Source: JABDQA01 sp963759125
GTDB lineage: Bacteria; Desulfobacterota; Desulfobulbia; Desulfobulbales; Desulfocapsaceae
NCBI GenBank assembly: GCA_963759125.1
Contig: CAVWXN010000006.1
Coordinates: 48,473 to 112,472, forward strand
Direction of reading: 5' to 3'
Length of the DNA: 64,000 nucleotides
In this document: positions 46,930 through 56,376 of the stretch, piece by piece
Numbering within the stretch: position 1 is the stretch's first letter
Layout: every line of letters begins with the position of its first letter
Translations under genes and position numbers: made by a program
The notes under the pieces: model-generated
The model's input: the letters and a program-made list of their open reading frames with translations, nothing else
Databases searched by the model: none
Told to the model about the DNA's origin: nothing

Positions 46930-47012
46930 GGGACACAATACCTATCGTGTCCCAAACTACATGAAAAGATTGTAGCCGCAGGGGTAAAGGGACACGATAG
47001 GTATTGTGTCCC
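46930..47012. repeat. REP-like inverted-repeat pair between dsrP and pilD
   Basis: A 24-base unit (46930-46953) is exactly complementary to 46989-47012, with a 35-base spacer. Each unit is itself a partial palindrome with GGGACAC/GTGTCCC ends. The element ends one base before the pilD stop. The same architecture recurs at 52922-53006 with a related sequence. It resembles the repeats mobilised by IS200-like REP-associated transposases, but no transposase is in the window. Confidence 0.75.
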
Positions 47013-47013
47013 T

Positions 47014-47802
47014 TTATCTGAAAAGATTGAGGTAGAGGTTGAACAACTCCTGCACCTGGGGGCGGAAGAACAGATAAAAAAGACCGGAAAGAGCCAGAAA
47101 CGGTCCGAAAGGGATGCGGGTGGCGCCCCCCTTTTTCTGGCTGCGCATGGCGAACAGCCCGACTATGGTACCGGTCACCGAACTGGAGAAAATGATAAAG
47201 AGCAGTGACTGCCAGCCCAGAAACGCTCCCAGCATGGCCAGCAGTTTGATATCGCCGCCGCCGAGTCCTTCTTGTCTTCTGAGTAGATAATAGGAGTAGG
47301 ATACGGCGTAGAAGATCCCCCCTCCGGCCAGTAGCCCGATCAGTGCATCCTGCCAGGTGACGAAGGTAGAGACAAATGAAAAAGCAAAACCGAAAATGAT
47401 GCCGGGCAGACTGATGAAATCAGGTATTATCTGGTGATGAAGATCGATCCATATTATAGTGACCAGGGCGGCGCAGAAGAGAAAGAAACCAAGGGCCGTC
47501 AGACTCAGCCCGAAGTTGGCGACCACGGCGACCGCCAGCAGCCCGGTCAGCAGTTCGACGATCGGGTACTGCGCTGAAATCTCCACCTTGCAGTGACTGC
47601 ATTTGCCGCGCAGTGCGAGGTAGCTTAAAATGGGAATGTTTTCATACCAGTTGAGTCGATTTTTGCATTTCGGGCAGTGAGAGGGGGGAAAGGCGATAGA
47701 GGCGTCGGGATCGGGCAGTCTGAGGATTACCACGTTGAGAAAACTGCCGATGATACTGCCAAACATGAACGCGGCCGCAAGAAGAAATAGTGAGATCTGC
47801 AT
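47014..47802 (-). CDS. pilD: Prepilin peptidase / N-methyltransferase (A24 family)
   Basis: The 262-residue inner-membrane aspartic protease cleaves type IV prepilin and pseudopilin leaders and methylates the new N-terminus. It has about eight membrane segments, a cytoplasmic zinc-type loop with CPKC (43-46) and CSHC (68-71), and the two catalytic aspartates in IIWIDLHHQIIPD (Asp120) and GLGGGDIKL (Asp184). No pilus genes are adjacent. It is divergent from pyrK, with only 52 bases between, so the two must share a compact promoter region. Confidence 0.93.
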   Translation of the reverse strand: MQISLFLLAAAFMFGSIIGSFLNVVILRLPDPDASIAFPPSHCPKCKNRLNWYENIPILSYLALRGKCSHCKVEISAQYPIVELLTGLLAVAVVANFGLSLTALGFFLFCAALVTIIWIDLHHQIIPDFISLPGIIFGFAFSFVSTFVTWQDALIGLLAGGGIFYAVSYSYYLLRRQEGLGGGDIKLLAMLGAFLGWQSLLFIIFSSSVTGTIVGLFAMRSQKKGGATRIPFGPFLALSGLFYLFFRPQVQELFNLYLNLFR

Positions 47803-47854
47803 AAACTCGACTTAACTGCATGATTAAATGGAATAACTTCTCTATCGATTCATT

Positions 47855-48643
47855 ATGTCGCAACACCAGGAAAAAGCAAGAATTATCCGTTTTGAGCAGC
47901 TATCAGAGCTCAATGTAAGGATAACACTGGAAGCCCCTCTGATCGCTGGTTCGGCGGAAGCCGGTCAATTTGTCATGATACGCACCGGAACCGGCCAGGA
48001 TCCGTTGCTTCGGCGCCCTTTTTCCCTGCACCAGACGAGCAGTGGCGGCCAGATTCAGATCTACTTCAAGAATGTCGGTCGGGGAACGGAGATTCTGGCC
48101 CATGTCAAGGTTGGGGAGATGCTGGATGTGTTCGGACCTCTGGGCCGGGGATTCAGCATAGCTGAAGACAAACCTGCCTGTCTGGTTGGCGGCGGCCTGG
48201 GCATCGCACCGATGCTTTTTCTGGCTAAAATGATAAGTTCGCTGGACCGGGATCACAGTCAAGACTTGATTATCCTGGGCGGCAGGACCAGAGAAGACGT
48301 GGAACCGGTGGTGGATGATTTTAAGCAGTTCGGATTGGCCCTGCACTGCGCTACCGATGACGGGTCTTACGGAATCAAGGGATTTGTAACCGATATTCTG
48401 CGCTCCGAGCAGCTGGCTGAGAACACCCAGATTTACGGCTGTGGGCCGGACAATATGCTCGAGGTCCTGCACCGGTTCAGCAGCAGCAGAAATCTGGACT
48501 GCCAGGTCTCGGTGGAAAGCGTCATGGCCTGCGGCATGGGAGCCTGCCTGGGCTGCAACATCGACTCCAGCGACGGCCACTACTTGCATGTCTGTGTCGA
48601 CGGACCGGTTTTCGACACAGGGGATCTGGCATGGAATTCGTAA
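47855..48643 (+). CDS. pyrK: Dihydroorotate dehydrogenase electron-transfer subunit
   Basis: PyrK is the FAD/2Fe-2S subunit that lets the type 1B dihydroorotate dehydrogenase use NAD. The 262-residue protein has a ferredoxin-reductase fold: a flavin-binding DPLLRRPFSLHQ block, GPLGRGFS, the nucleotide-binding VGGGLGIAPMLFLA, and the C-terminal iron-sulfur cysteines in CGMGACLGCN and HVCVDGPVF. It overlaps pyrD by 13 bases. Confidence 0.94.
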   Translation: MSQHQEKARIIRFEQLSELNVRITLEAPLIAGSAEAGQFVMIRTGTGQDPLLRRPFSLHQTSSGGQIQIYFKNVGRGTEILAHVKVGEMLDVFGPLGRGFSIAEDKPACLVGGGLGIAPMLFLAKMISSLDRDHSQDLIILGGRTREDVEPVVDDFKQFGLALHCATDDGSYGIKGFVTDILRSEQLAENTQIYGCGPDNMLEVLHRFSSSRNLDCQVSVESVMACGMGACLGCNIDSSDGHYLHVCVDGPVFDTGDLAWNS

Positions 48644-49569
48644 AAGATCATGATCCCTATCCGGATCTGCGGGTGAATATCGGGTCGCTCGAGCTGCAGA
48701 ACCCGGTGATGACCGCTTCCGGAACTTTCGGCTATGCCCGGGAGTTTGAAGATCTGGTCAATCTGCACCGACTCGGTGGGATCATCGTCAAAGGTATTTC
48801 CCTGGAACCGCGAGCCGGAAATCCTCCCCAGCGCATTGTCGAGACCCCGTGCGGCATGCTCAACGCCATCGGCCTTCAGAATGTCGGAGTGGACCGTTTT
48901 ATTGTTGATAAGATGGTTTACCTGAAAGGGATTGGAGTACCAGTCCTCGTCAATATCCTCGGCGATTCGGTTGAGGAATATCGGCAACTGACTGAACGTC
49001 TCCGGGGAGTCGAGGGAATAGCCGCACTGGAGGTCAACATTTCCTGTCCCAACGTTAAGAAGGGCGGCGTGGCTTTTGGAACGGTGCCGTCGACGGCGGC
49101 GGCGGTCACCGAGGCGGTGAAAAAAGCTGCCGACGTGCCGGTGATGGTGAAACTGTCTCCCAATGTCTCCGATATTGTAGAGATGGCAAAAGCCGTCGAA
49201 GGGGGCGGTGCCGACTCTATCTCATTGGTCAATACACTTATCGGCATGGCCATCGATCTGAAGCGCAGAAGGCCGGTGCTGGCCAACGTGATCGGTGGCT
49301 TATCCGGACCGGCGATCAAGCCGGTGGCGCTGCGTATGGTCTACCAGGCTGCCGCAGCGGTGAATATTCCGGTTATCGGGATTGGCGGTATTGAAAGTGC
49401 GGAAGATGCGCTGGAGTTCATTTTGGCCGGCGCGACCGCGGTTCAGATTGGCACAGCCAACTTCATCAATCCCCGGGTCAGTGAGGAAGTGGTGGACGGC
49501 ATCGGCGACTATGTGAAGGCCAACAAACTGGCCTCGATCAGGGAATTGATAGGCGCCTTAGAGGTTTGA
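48631..49569 (+). CDS. pyrD: Dihydroorotate dehydrogenase B catalytic subunit
   Basis: PyrD oxidises dihydroorotate to orotate in pyrimidine synthesis. The 312-residue TIM-barrel protein shows NPVMTASGTFGYA, GIIVKGISLEPRAGNP, the catalytic cysteine in EVNISCPNVK (typical of type 1B), VMVKLSPNV, GGLSGPAIKP and the phosphate-binding IGIGGIESAEDALEF. The cysteine base, with adjacent pyrK, supports type 1B. GGGGA precedes the ATG within pyrK. Confidence 0.95.
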   Translation: MEFVKDHDPYPDLRVNIGSLELQNPVMTASGTFGYAREFEDLVNLHRLGGIIVKGISLEPRAGNPPQRIVETPCGMLNAIGLQNVGVDRFIVDKMVYLKGIGVPVLVNILGDSVEEYRQLTERLRGVEGIAALEVNISCPNVKKGGVAFGTVPSTAAAVTEAVKKAADVPVMVKLSPNVSDIVEMAKAVEGGGADSISLVNTLIGMAIDLKRRRPVLANVIGGLSGPAIKPVALRMVYQAAAAVNIPVIGIGGIESAEDALEFILAGATAVQIGTANFINPRVSEEVVDGIGDYVKANKLASIRELIGALEV

Positions 49570-49581
49570 CGGGTGTGATCC

Positions 49582-49857
49582 ATGAGCAAACCTCTGAAAG
49601 TCCCGCTCTTTGGCAGGGTCATCGCCACCGCGACAGGCTATCTGAAACTGTTATTTCACAAAGATACCCCGTGGCAGGCAAAACTGGTTCTTGGCGCAGC
49701 ACTTCTCTATCTTGTTTTACCCTTTGATCTTATACCGGACTGGCTGCTGGGTCTCGGTATTGTTGACGACCTGGGTGTGGTCACGCTTCTTGTGTGGCTG
49801 GCTCTGAAAATTCTGCGCCAAGATACAGTTCAAAAAGAGAATGGCACCGCGCCATGA
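49582..49857 (+). CDS. DUF1232 (YkvA-like) membrane protein
   Basis: This 91-residue protein contains the DUF1232 pattern: YLKLLFHKDTPWQAKLVLGAALLYLVLPFDLIPDWL and a second hydrophobic segment with GIVDDLGVV. The LPFDLIPD motif between two membrane segments is the family hallmark. The function is unknown. It follows pyrD by 12 bases and may be co-transcribed. Confidence 0.88.
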   Translation: MSKPLKVPLFGRVIATATGYLKLLFHKDTPWQAKLVLGAALLYLVLPFDLIPDWLLGLGIVDDLGVVTLLVWLALKILRQDTVQKENGTAP

Positions 49858-49969
49858 AATAACCGGATTAGCACCGGGGATCCGGCAGAAAATGGTTGTA
49901 TAATCAGGCTGTCGAGCGACGATCACATCATCGTAAAAAAGAAGCACTCATGCTGAGAAAAGGGGTTTC

Positions 49970-50815
49970 ATGACAATCGACGGGAGAACCAGATTATACG
50001 GAATAATTGGCAATCCGGTGGCCCACTCGCTGAGCCCTGCGATGCACAACGCCGCTTTTGCCGCTCTGGGCGAAAACCGTGTGTACCTGCCGTTTCAGAC
50101 CGATAATTTGCAGGAAGCGGTGGCTGGACTGAGCGGGCTTGGGGTTGAAGGGGTAAGCGTGACTATTCCATTTAAGGAAGATGTCATGAAATTCCTCGAT
50201 GAGATCAATCCAGTAGCGGAAAAAATCGGCGCAGTTAATACCGTTCTGGTGAGGAACGAGAATGGGCGAAAAAGGCTCTATGGGTGTAATACCGACTGGC
50301 TGGGAGGAAATCTTGCTGTTGCTGAGCAGATCGAGCTTCGGGGCAGCAGCGCGGTTATTCTTGGGGCTGGCGGCGCAGCCCGGGCAATTGGTTTTGGGCT
50401 GCTCGAGGCTGGTTGCACAATTGAATTACGCAGCCGTACGGAGTCAAGGGGCAGAGAACTGGCCGGTCAACTTGGCTGCCAGTGGACTTCACTGGCCGAT
50501 CGTCCCACGGCAGGGGCGGACATCTTGATAAACAGTACCTCGGTCGGGATGGAACCAGATGCTTGGAAAAGTCCGATCGATGCGGATCTGCTGAGCGACT
50601 TCAAGGTGGTGATGGACATCGTTTATGCCCCGCTTCAAACCAAACTATTAAAAGATGCCGGCGATGCAGGCTGCAGCTGTATAAGCGGTCTGGAAATGCT
50701 GCTTTATCAAGGGGTGGCCCAATTCGAGCTGTGGACCGGCCTGGACGCTCCGGTCCAGGTGATGCGTGAGGCACTCCAGCGGGGGGTAGCTGGGCGGCCC
50801 GAAAAATCTGCTTGA
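49970..50815 (+). CDS. aroE: Shikimate dehydrogenase
   Basis: AroE reduces 3-dehydroshikimate to shikimate with NADPH. The 281-residue protein has the substrate block IGNPVAHSLSPAMHNAAF, the catalytic lysine region VTIPFKEDVM, GAVNTVL, the cofactor loop LGAGGAARAIGFGL and the C-terminal GLEMLLYQGVAQFELWTG. AAGGGG precedes the ATG. aroA follows 12 bases later, so two steps of the shikimate pathway are co-transcribed. Confidence 0.95.
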   Translation: MTIDGRTRLYGIIGNPVAHSLSPAMHNAAFAALGENRVYLPFQTDNLQEAVAGLSGLGVEGVSVTIPFKEDVMKFLDEINPVAEKIGAVNTVLVRNENGRKRLYGCNTDWLGGNLAVAEQIELRGSSAVILGAGGAARAIGFGLLEAGCTIELRSRTESRGRELAGQLGCQWTSLADRPTAGADILINSTSVGMEPDAWKSPIDADLLSDFKVVMDIVYAPLQTKLLKDAGDAGCSCISGLEMLLYQGVAQFELWTGLDAPVQVMREALQRGVAGRPEKSA

Positions 50816-50827
50816 ACGGGTAAGCCA

Positions 50828-52096
50828 ATGATTGAAATCAGGCCAGCTCAGAACATAGAAACCACCGTAAGCGTACCCGGATCGAAAAGTATCACCCAGC
50901 GGGCCCTGATTGCCGCGGCGCTGGCAGATGGAAAGAGTATACTGCGCGGGCCGCTGGTGAGTGAAGATACCGACTACTCATCTGGAGCCCTCAGCTTGAT
51001 GGGTGTCGATATCGACAAGGATGTCGATCAATGGATGATTTGCGGATCAGGCGGGACCATCAAAGCGCCGGAGGATGATATTTACCTTGGCAACAACGGC
51101 ACGGCTACCCGTTTTCTAACCTCTTTTGCTGCACTCGGTAAGGGGGAATTCATTATCGATGGTGATGAGCGGATGCACGAGCGACCCATCGGGCCGCTTA
51201 TAGAAGCGCTGCAGGGCTGGGGGGTGGACATCGAGTCGATCCATGGAACGGCTTGCCCGCCACTTAGTATTCTGGCAGCAGGTCTGGACGGCGGCAGAAC
51301 CACACTGCCAGAGGGGAAAAGCAGTCAGTACCTGTCTTCTCTGCTGCTGGTGGCGCCCTATGCCAGGAGGCCTGCAGAGCTCGAGGTGAGCGGTGAAATT
51401 TTATCCAAACCCTACGTGGCCATGACGCTTGATATCATGGCCGAATTTGGCATAAGGGTTGAAGCAGCCGTCGATTTTTCCTCTTTTTCCATTCCCCGTG
51501 GTGTCTATCAGCCGCGTGAATATTGGATCGAGGGAGATGCTTCAAATGCGTCCTACTTCTGGGCGGCAGCTGCGGTTACCGGCGGCAGAGTTTGTGTGGA
51601 TAACGTGCCGGTACCGTCACTGCAAGGTGATGCAATGCTGTTGCCCCTGCTGGCCCGGATGGGGTGCGAGGTTGAGCAGAGCGGTCATGGAATTGCCGTA
51701 ACCGGCCCCAATAAGCTTGGGCCTATATCGGTTGATATGGGCGATATGCCTGACGTGGTGCCGACTCTGGCCGTGGTCGCAGCCTTTGCGGACGGGGTAA
51801 CAGAAATCAGTAATATCGAGCACCTGCGCATCAAGGAGTGCGATCGATTGAGCGCCACTGCGACTGAGCTAAGCAGGATCGGTGTGCAGGTGGAGACATT
51901 TTCTGATCGCCTGGTCATCCATGGCCGAGGGGGTATCGGCTTGCATGGGGCGGAGATCGAGACCTACCAGGATCACCGTATGGCCATGAGTCTGGCCGTG
52001 GCCGGCCTGCGTGTTGAAGGGATCAGGATCAAGGGTGAGGAGTGTGTGGTCAAGTCCTTTCCTGATTTCTGGGATCGTTTCACCACTCTTTACTAA
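50828..52096 (+). CDS. aroA: 3-phosphoshikimate 1-carboxyvinyltransferase (EPSP synthase)
   Basis: AroA joins phosphoenolpyruvate to shikimate-3-phosphate. The 422-residue protein has PGSKSITQRALIAAALA near the N-terminus, LGNNGTATRFL (usually GNAGTAMR), DGDERMHERPIGPL, an SSQYLSSLL block, DMPDVVPTLAV, and the C-terminal EIETYQDHRMAMSLAVAG with the DHRMAM motif. The length is normal. The NN and T changes in the PEP-binding loop are of the kind seen in class II-type synthases. Confidence 0.94.
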   Translation: MIEIRPAQNIETTVSVPGSKSITQRALIAAALADGKSILRGPLVSEDTDYSSGALSLMGVDIDKDVDQWMICGSGGTIKAPEDDIYLGNNGTATRFLTSFAALGKGEFIIDGDERMHERPIGPLIEALQGWGVDIESIHGTACPPLSILAAGLDGGRTTLPEGKSSQYLSSLLLVAPYARRPAELEVSGEILSKPYVAMTLDIMAEFGIRVEAAVDFSSFSIPRGVYQPREYWIEGDASNASYFWAAAAVTGGRVCVDNVPVPSLQGDAMLLPLLARMGCEVEQSGHGIAVTGPNKLGPISVDMGDMPDVVPTLAVVAAFADGVTEISNIEHLRIKECDRLSATATELSRIGVQVETFSDRLVIHGRGGIGLHGAEIETYQDHRMAMSLAVAGLRVEGIRIKGEECVVKSFPDFWDRFTTLY

Positions 52097-52099
52097 AAA

Positions 52100-52897
52100 C
52101 TAGCTGCCGGTTACCAGGACTCGATCGCCGATCTGCGCGTCCAAATGATCGGAGGCGCTGCCGTTTTTGATACAGATCTCCAACAAATTACTGCTGTTGA
52201 TCAGTGCTGCCGGCCTGTGGTCGGGCAGCTTTTCGTAACTGGAATGATGAAACCCTACCTCTGACGATTTTATCCTGATCGTCAGATCACGTTCCCGGGC
52301 GAGCCTGTCGAGATGGATTGTCTCGATGTTGGTGATAAGGTTGCCGAACCTGTCGATGGTAATGATCTCGCCACTTATTGCAGAATCGCTGCAGCGCGGT
52401 GCGGAGGCGGCGATGATGACGCATGACTCTTTAGAAATGGACGGGCCGGCTTGATCAACCGGGGCGCCGAGAGAGAGGTGGGCGGCGGCCGGCGCCATGA
52501 TATCACGGCCGTGAAAGGTGTTACTTATGTCCTCGAGAAACCAGCTCTGGTTGGTCAGCTCATAGACCTTTGCCGTCTCGTCAGTCTCAAGGAGGCGTGA
52601 AAAAACACCGTTGTCGGGGCCGAGAAACAGCTGGCCGTTGGCGCTGACAACAATAATCCTACGCTCAGTGCCGACTCCTGGGTCGACGATGCAGAGATGG
52701 ATTGAAGCGGCCGGAAAGTATTCGTGGTTTCTGAAAATCAGCTCCGCTGCGCGACCTATATCCTGCGGTGGCACCGCATGGCTAAGGTCAATGACTGCGG
52801 CCTCTGGATTGATCGACAGGATTACTCCTTTGAGAACTCCGACATATTCATCAATCTGGCCGAAATCGGTGGTAAGTACGATTGGGGGACCTTTCAT
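52100..52897 (-). CDS. SAM hydroxide adenosyltransferase (DUF62 family)
   Basis: This 265-residue protein resembles the duf62 enzymes, which split S-adenosylmethionine with water to adenosine and methionine. Family blocks are IVLTTDFGQIDEYVGVLKGVI, HLCIVDPGVGTERR, FLGPDNGVFS, FHGRDIMAPAAAHLS and IDRFGNLITNI. The Asp-Arg-His-type residues of the family are recognisable in these blocks. It is convergent with aroA (four bases apart) and begins 24 bases from a REP-like element. Confidence 0.88.
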   Translation of the reverse strand: MKGPPIVLTTDFGQIDEYVGVLKGVILSINPEAAVIDLSHAVPPQDIGRAAELIFRNHEYFPAASIHLCIVDPGVGTERRIIVVSANGQLFLGPDNGVFSRLLETDETAKVYELTNQSWFLEDISNTFHGRDIMAPAAAHLSLGAPVDQAGPSISKESCVIIAASAPRCSDSAISGEIITIDRFGNLITNIETIHLDRLARERDLTIRIKSSEVGFHHSSYEKLPDHRPAALINSSNLLEICIKNGSASDHLDAQIGDRVLVTGS

Positions 52898-52921
52898 TTA
52901 AATTACTTTCTTACTTAAAAT

Positions 52922-53006
52922 GGGGCCACAATACTTATGGCTGCCCCTTATTGCCTGAATGATTGCGCGCCGCACTCAGAGGGGACACCATAAGTATTGT
53001 GGCCCC
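52922..53006. repeat. Second REP-like inverted-repeat pair
   Basis: Units at 52922-52947 and 52981-53006 are complementary at 23 of 26 positions around a 33-base spacer. The units share the core CACAATAC-TTAT and the G4/C4 ends with the element at 46930-47012, including nearly the same spacer length. It separates the SAM-adenosyltransferase and mltA genes, which run in the same direction. Confidence 0.75.
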
Positions 53007-53037
53007 TCTAGTATCCAGTTGGCTGGATAGGGATAGA

Positions 53038-54237
53038 TTAATTCATCTGCTCTACTGCGGTTCTGGGCAGCAGGAAGAAGAGGCTGCCCTTTTCTTTCAT
53101 GGAACCAGCAGCTTTTTCGGCATAATAGTCATTTCCCAAAAAAAGATCGACCCGGCCTGGTCCTTTGATGGCGGCACCGCTGTCCTGGGGCAGCACGAAG
53201 CGGCCGAAGGTCTTCCAATGGTTGATAGTGCCGTCATCATTAAGCACGGGGCGCCTGGAAATGAGATAGCCGAGAGCACCGGTGGGAAAGATGCCATGAT
53301 CCACAGCGACGGAACGATCTGCTGTCAATACCTGCCCTAGAGATCCTCGGGGCCCTTGATCATCACCCCAGTTGAAGAAGATGTAGCGTGGATTGTGGTG
53401 GAGCATGGGTTCAATCTCGTCCGGGTGGGAGTCAAAATAGGCTCTGATGGCGTCGATGCTGACTTCGTCTCTGGTCATGATTCGCTTATCGACGAATAGT
53501 TTGCCGAGACTGTTGTAGGTCAGGCCGTTTGAGGCAGCGTAGTGGAGTGCTCGCGTCGTGCCGTCGGGCAGGAGAATGCGGCCGGATCCCTGGACTTGAA
53601 GCAGATAGGCATCGACTCTGTCCTTGAGCCAGACCAGTTCGCTGCCGTCAAGCAAGTTACCTGTTTCGATCTCCCTGCGGCTCCAGTAAGGGACGTAATG
53701 GCCGTTTTCATCGAGTCGGCCAACCTTCTTGCTGCTCTTGCGATTGACGATCAATGAGCCTGGGACCCCATAGAGCGGATACCGATAAGTTGGAGTTTTT
53801 TCCAGGCTGCCCTCAAAAACAGGTTCGTAATAGCCGGTAACCAGCATCTCATGCTGCCCGTCTCGACCTGCAGCTCGGTAGAGCTGAAAATGCGTTCTGA
53901 TGAGTTGGTTCAATTTGATGGGATCCGGGCTGCTGACGAGAAGCGCTTTGAACGCTGCCAGTGATTTGTAGTATTCATCCCGGGGTATTCCCGAGATCTG
54001 GTCGACCGAGTCGGCTTTGGAAGCTCTGCTAAGGTAGCTGAGGTGACGGTCGATAGCCTCGACAAGACTACCAGGGGAACTGTCGTCGATGAAGAACGGC
54101 GAGGTTCCGTAATCGACCTCGATCAGGCCGGGTTCGACATGGGCGCAGCTCGAAAGGAGCGGGTTGGCAAACACAAGCAGGAGAAGAAGTGTGGTTGCCA
54201 AACAGCCGTATCCGGGGGCAGGAGAGCCGGGGACCAT
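53038..54237 (-). CDS. mltA: Membrane-bound lytic murein transglycosylase A
   Basis: MltA cleaves glycan strands of peptidoglycan at the outer membrane. The 399-residue lipoprotein has a signal peptide with lipobox LLSSC, the double-psi barrel domain (VTGYYEPVFEGS, YPLYGVPGSLI) and the 3D-type C-terminal region (VQGSGRILLPDGTTRALHYAASNG, GSLGQVLTADRSVAVDHGIFPTG, GPGRVDLFLG) with catalytic aspartates. ATG 54237 is chosen because the signal peptide starts there; a longer frame upstream lies inside mltB. It begins just before the mltB stop, so the two are coupled. Confidence 0.92.
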   Translation of the reverse strand: MVPGSPAPGYGCLATTLLLLLVFANPLLSSCAHVEPGLIEVDYGTSPFFIDDSSPGSLVEAIDRHLSYLSRASKADSVDQISGIPRDEYYKSLAAFKALLVSSPDPIKLNQLIRTHFQLYRAAGRDGQHEMLVTGYYEPVFEGSLEKTPTYRYPLYGVPGSLIVNRKSSKKVGRLDENGHYVPYWSRREIETGNLLDGSELVWLKDRVDAYLLQVQGSGRILLPDGTTRALHYAASNGLTYNSLGKLFVDKRIMTRDEVSIDAIRAYFDSHPDEIEPMLHHNPRYIFFNWGDDQGPRGSLGQVLTADRSVAVDHGIFPTGALGYLISRRPVLNDDGTINHWKTFGRFVLPQDSGAAIKGPGRVDLFLGNDYYAEKAAGSMKEKGSLFFLLPRTAVEQMN

Positions 54238-54241
54238 AGGT

Positions 54242-55366
54242 TCAGGGGATTCTGATTGCTTCGGCCAGTTCGGTGACGGCCATGGCGTAGCGGTTGGAGT
54301 GATTCCACTCGGTGATGGCCTGGAAATTGGGATATCCGGCCAGGTAACGGTAGCCCCCTCCAAGAGCCGGATCTATTTCCAGACCGACAATGGTAAGCTC
54401 CCTGTTCTCAGGTGGCACCGGCAGGTCCAGCATCTGAGCTTCCGACACTGTCTGGTAGTCGACTTTGCCTTTTCTTCCTTTGAGGTGGGCGCTGATCAGT
54501 TCCTGGGTTTTCAACTCTGAGCCGATGTCGATATAAATCGGAGCTTTGAGTGTCCAGTGAAAGTGGCGCAGGTAGTTGGCAATCGAGGCGAGGACATCAG
54601 CAATGGAATTGAACACGTCTCGAATTGCATCGTTGTCGAAACTAACCGCATACTCATGAAAACTCGAAGGGATAAACTGGGTCTGCCCAAAAGCACCAGC
54701 GTAGGAACCCTTTATCTGCAAGGGGTCCATATTGTTTTCCCGGCACACGAGGAGGAAATAGATCAGTTCCTTCCTGAAGAAGGAAGATCGCCGCGGATAG
54801 GCGTCAAACAGCGTATTGAGTGTCTCGAATACATTAAAACTGCCGCGGTGGCTGCCGAAGCGTGATTCAATTCCCCATATGGCGATAATCACTTCCCTTT
54901 CCACCCCGAAGCGGGCCTCGATCCGGTCGAGCAGTTCCTGATGCTCGGAAAGCATTTTTTTGCCTTTGGAAATGGTCTTCCGGGTGATGAACAGCGGGCG
55001 GTATTGGTAATATGGTTTAGCCTCCCACTGACGATCCATCAGCTCGAGGACTTTTTTATCGATGCTGACGCCTGCAAACCAGCTGTCGAGCTCTTCACGG
55101 CTGAAATTGTGCTCCACCTGCAGCTCATCAAATAATATTGCATAGCGTTCGCTGTTGAGGTCTATGGCCTGGCCATCTTTCACCAGATCGGCAGCTTTTG
55201 GTTTTTCAGCACCACTGATGAAAAGTGGAGAACAAAAGAGAAAAATCATAAAAACACAGAAGGAGAGCGCTGATGATCGATGCAGCAGGGGTGAGCCGAA
55301 GGGGTGGGATAGCGCTGTCAAGAAGCTTGCACAGCGCTTTGAACTCGTCATGGGCTCGTTATCCAT
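54242..55366 (-). CDS. mltB: MltB-like lytic murein transglycosylase
   Basis: The 374-residue protein has an N-terminal hydrophobic signal (about residues 32-52, FCVFMIFLFCSPLFISGA) and the MltB lysozyme-like core: EVIIAIWGIESRFGSHRG with the catalytic glutamate, then GSYAGAFGQTQFIPSSF. A C-terminal segment with GYRYLAGYPNFQAITEWN follows. It cuts peptidoglycan to leave anhydromuropeptides. It lacks a clear lipobox. Its ATG lies a few bases upstream of the DHH gene stop, and it is coupled to mltA downstream, so two murein hydrolases share one transcript. Confidence 0.9.
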   Translation of the reverse strand: MDNEPMTSSKRCASFLTALSHPFGSPLLHRSSALSFCVFMIFLFCSPLFISGAEKPKAADLVKDGQAIDLNSERYAILFDELQVEHNFSREELDSWFAGVSIDKKVLELMDRQWEAKPYYQYRPLFITRKTISKGKKMLSEHQELLDRIEARFGVEREVIIAIWGIESRFGSHRGSFNVFETLNTLFDAYPRRSSFFRKELIYFLLVCRENNMDPLQIKGSYAGAFGQTQFIPSSFHEYAVSFDNDAIRDVFNSIADVLASIANYLRHFHWTLKAPIYIDIGSELKTQELISAHLKGRKGKVDYQTVSEAQMLDLPVPPENRELTIVGLEIDPALGGGYRYLAGYPNFQAITEWNHSNRYAMAVTELAEAIRIP

Positions 55367-56346
55367 AGGTCACATTGAAACGGTCGATAAAATCACCCAG
55401 CATATTTTCCGGAAGGGCATTGATACCCGCCGCCGCGGCTCGTCCGCCGCCGCTCGGAAATGACAGGCAGAGGGTGTCGGCGCTGTGTTTAGCAGTTATC
55501 GGTGCCCGGACGCTGATTCGTAATGTCCCGTCACTGTTTTCGGTAATCATGGCATGAGCGCCGAGCTGGATTCTCCCTGGCTTTGAGATTGGCAAAGACC
55601 CCCGACACCCGTCTTGACCAGGGACTGTCAGGAAAACGATACACCCGGTTGTCGCCGGTACTGGCAAATACACTCTGAGCAAGAGCCAGACTCATGTCGT
55701 TTTCATACCCGGTCTTCAGCGTTTTCAAAGTATGTGATTCCTCTGAAAAGTCAAAAGGATCGCGATACTTTTTTATCGCGTTGTATAGATAATCCGGGCT
55801 GAAATAGAGATCTTCGAGCTGCGCTCCATAGCCGTTGTAGTTCAATAGTTCACCGATTTCTCTGAGTTTGATCGTCTTTTCCTCAGAGAGAGACAACTCT
55901 GAAGCGGCACTGGTCGCCACCGGATGCAGATTGTCGCCAAAGGCGGCGCAGATGGCCCAGAGTCTGTATTTACCGCCGAGCAGTGCGTCGACAATCAGAG
56001 CCGTACAACGGTCGGCCTGAGGTTCGATATGCGCTTGTAAAAGAGGAGATTCCGGAATATCTCCGGCAAAGTGATGATCGACGTAGACCACCTCGTTATT
56101 GCGGCTCAGAAGCTCGTGCAGGGACTCACTGTTGACATGCATCGAGATGTCCAGCACCGTGACGAGGCTGTTTTTGGCATCTCTGATTCTTTCCAGAAGA
56201 GCAATGTCGCGTTTTACTCCGGTCACCAGAACGGCATCAGGGGCTGGTTCGGCAAGCCGCAATTGATGCAGGCTGCATATCCCATCCGCATCGCCGTTGA
56301 ATACATCATAGCGGGCAGAATGGGCGGTCTTCTCTCGAGCAACCAT
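55359..56346 (-). CDS. DHH-family phosphoesterase (one frameshift)
   Basis: DHH phosphoesterases cleave phosphodiesters such as nano-RNA or cyclic dinucleotides with two metal ions. The N-terminal domain has FNGDADGICSLHQLRL and the hallmark VVYVDHHFAG. The C-terminal DHHA1 region ends with a GGG motif (FPSGGGRAAAAGINALP). The two parts join near 55590, as if one base were extra, giving about 328 residues. It has no signal peptide, so it acts in the cytoplasm. It lies between lptD and mltB on the same strand; its substrate is not evident. Confidence 0.82.
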
Positions 56347-56376
56347 GAATCAGCTGAACTAAGCGTTAGTCATCTG

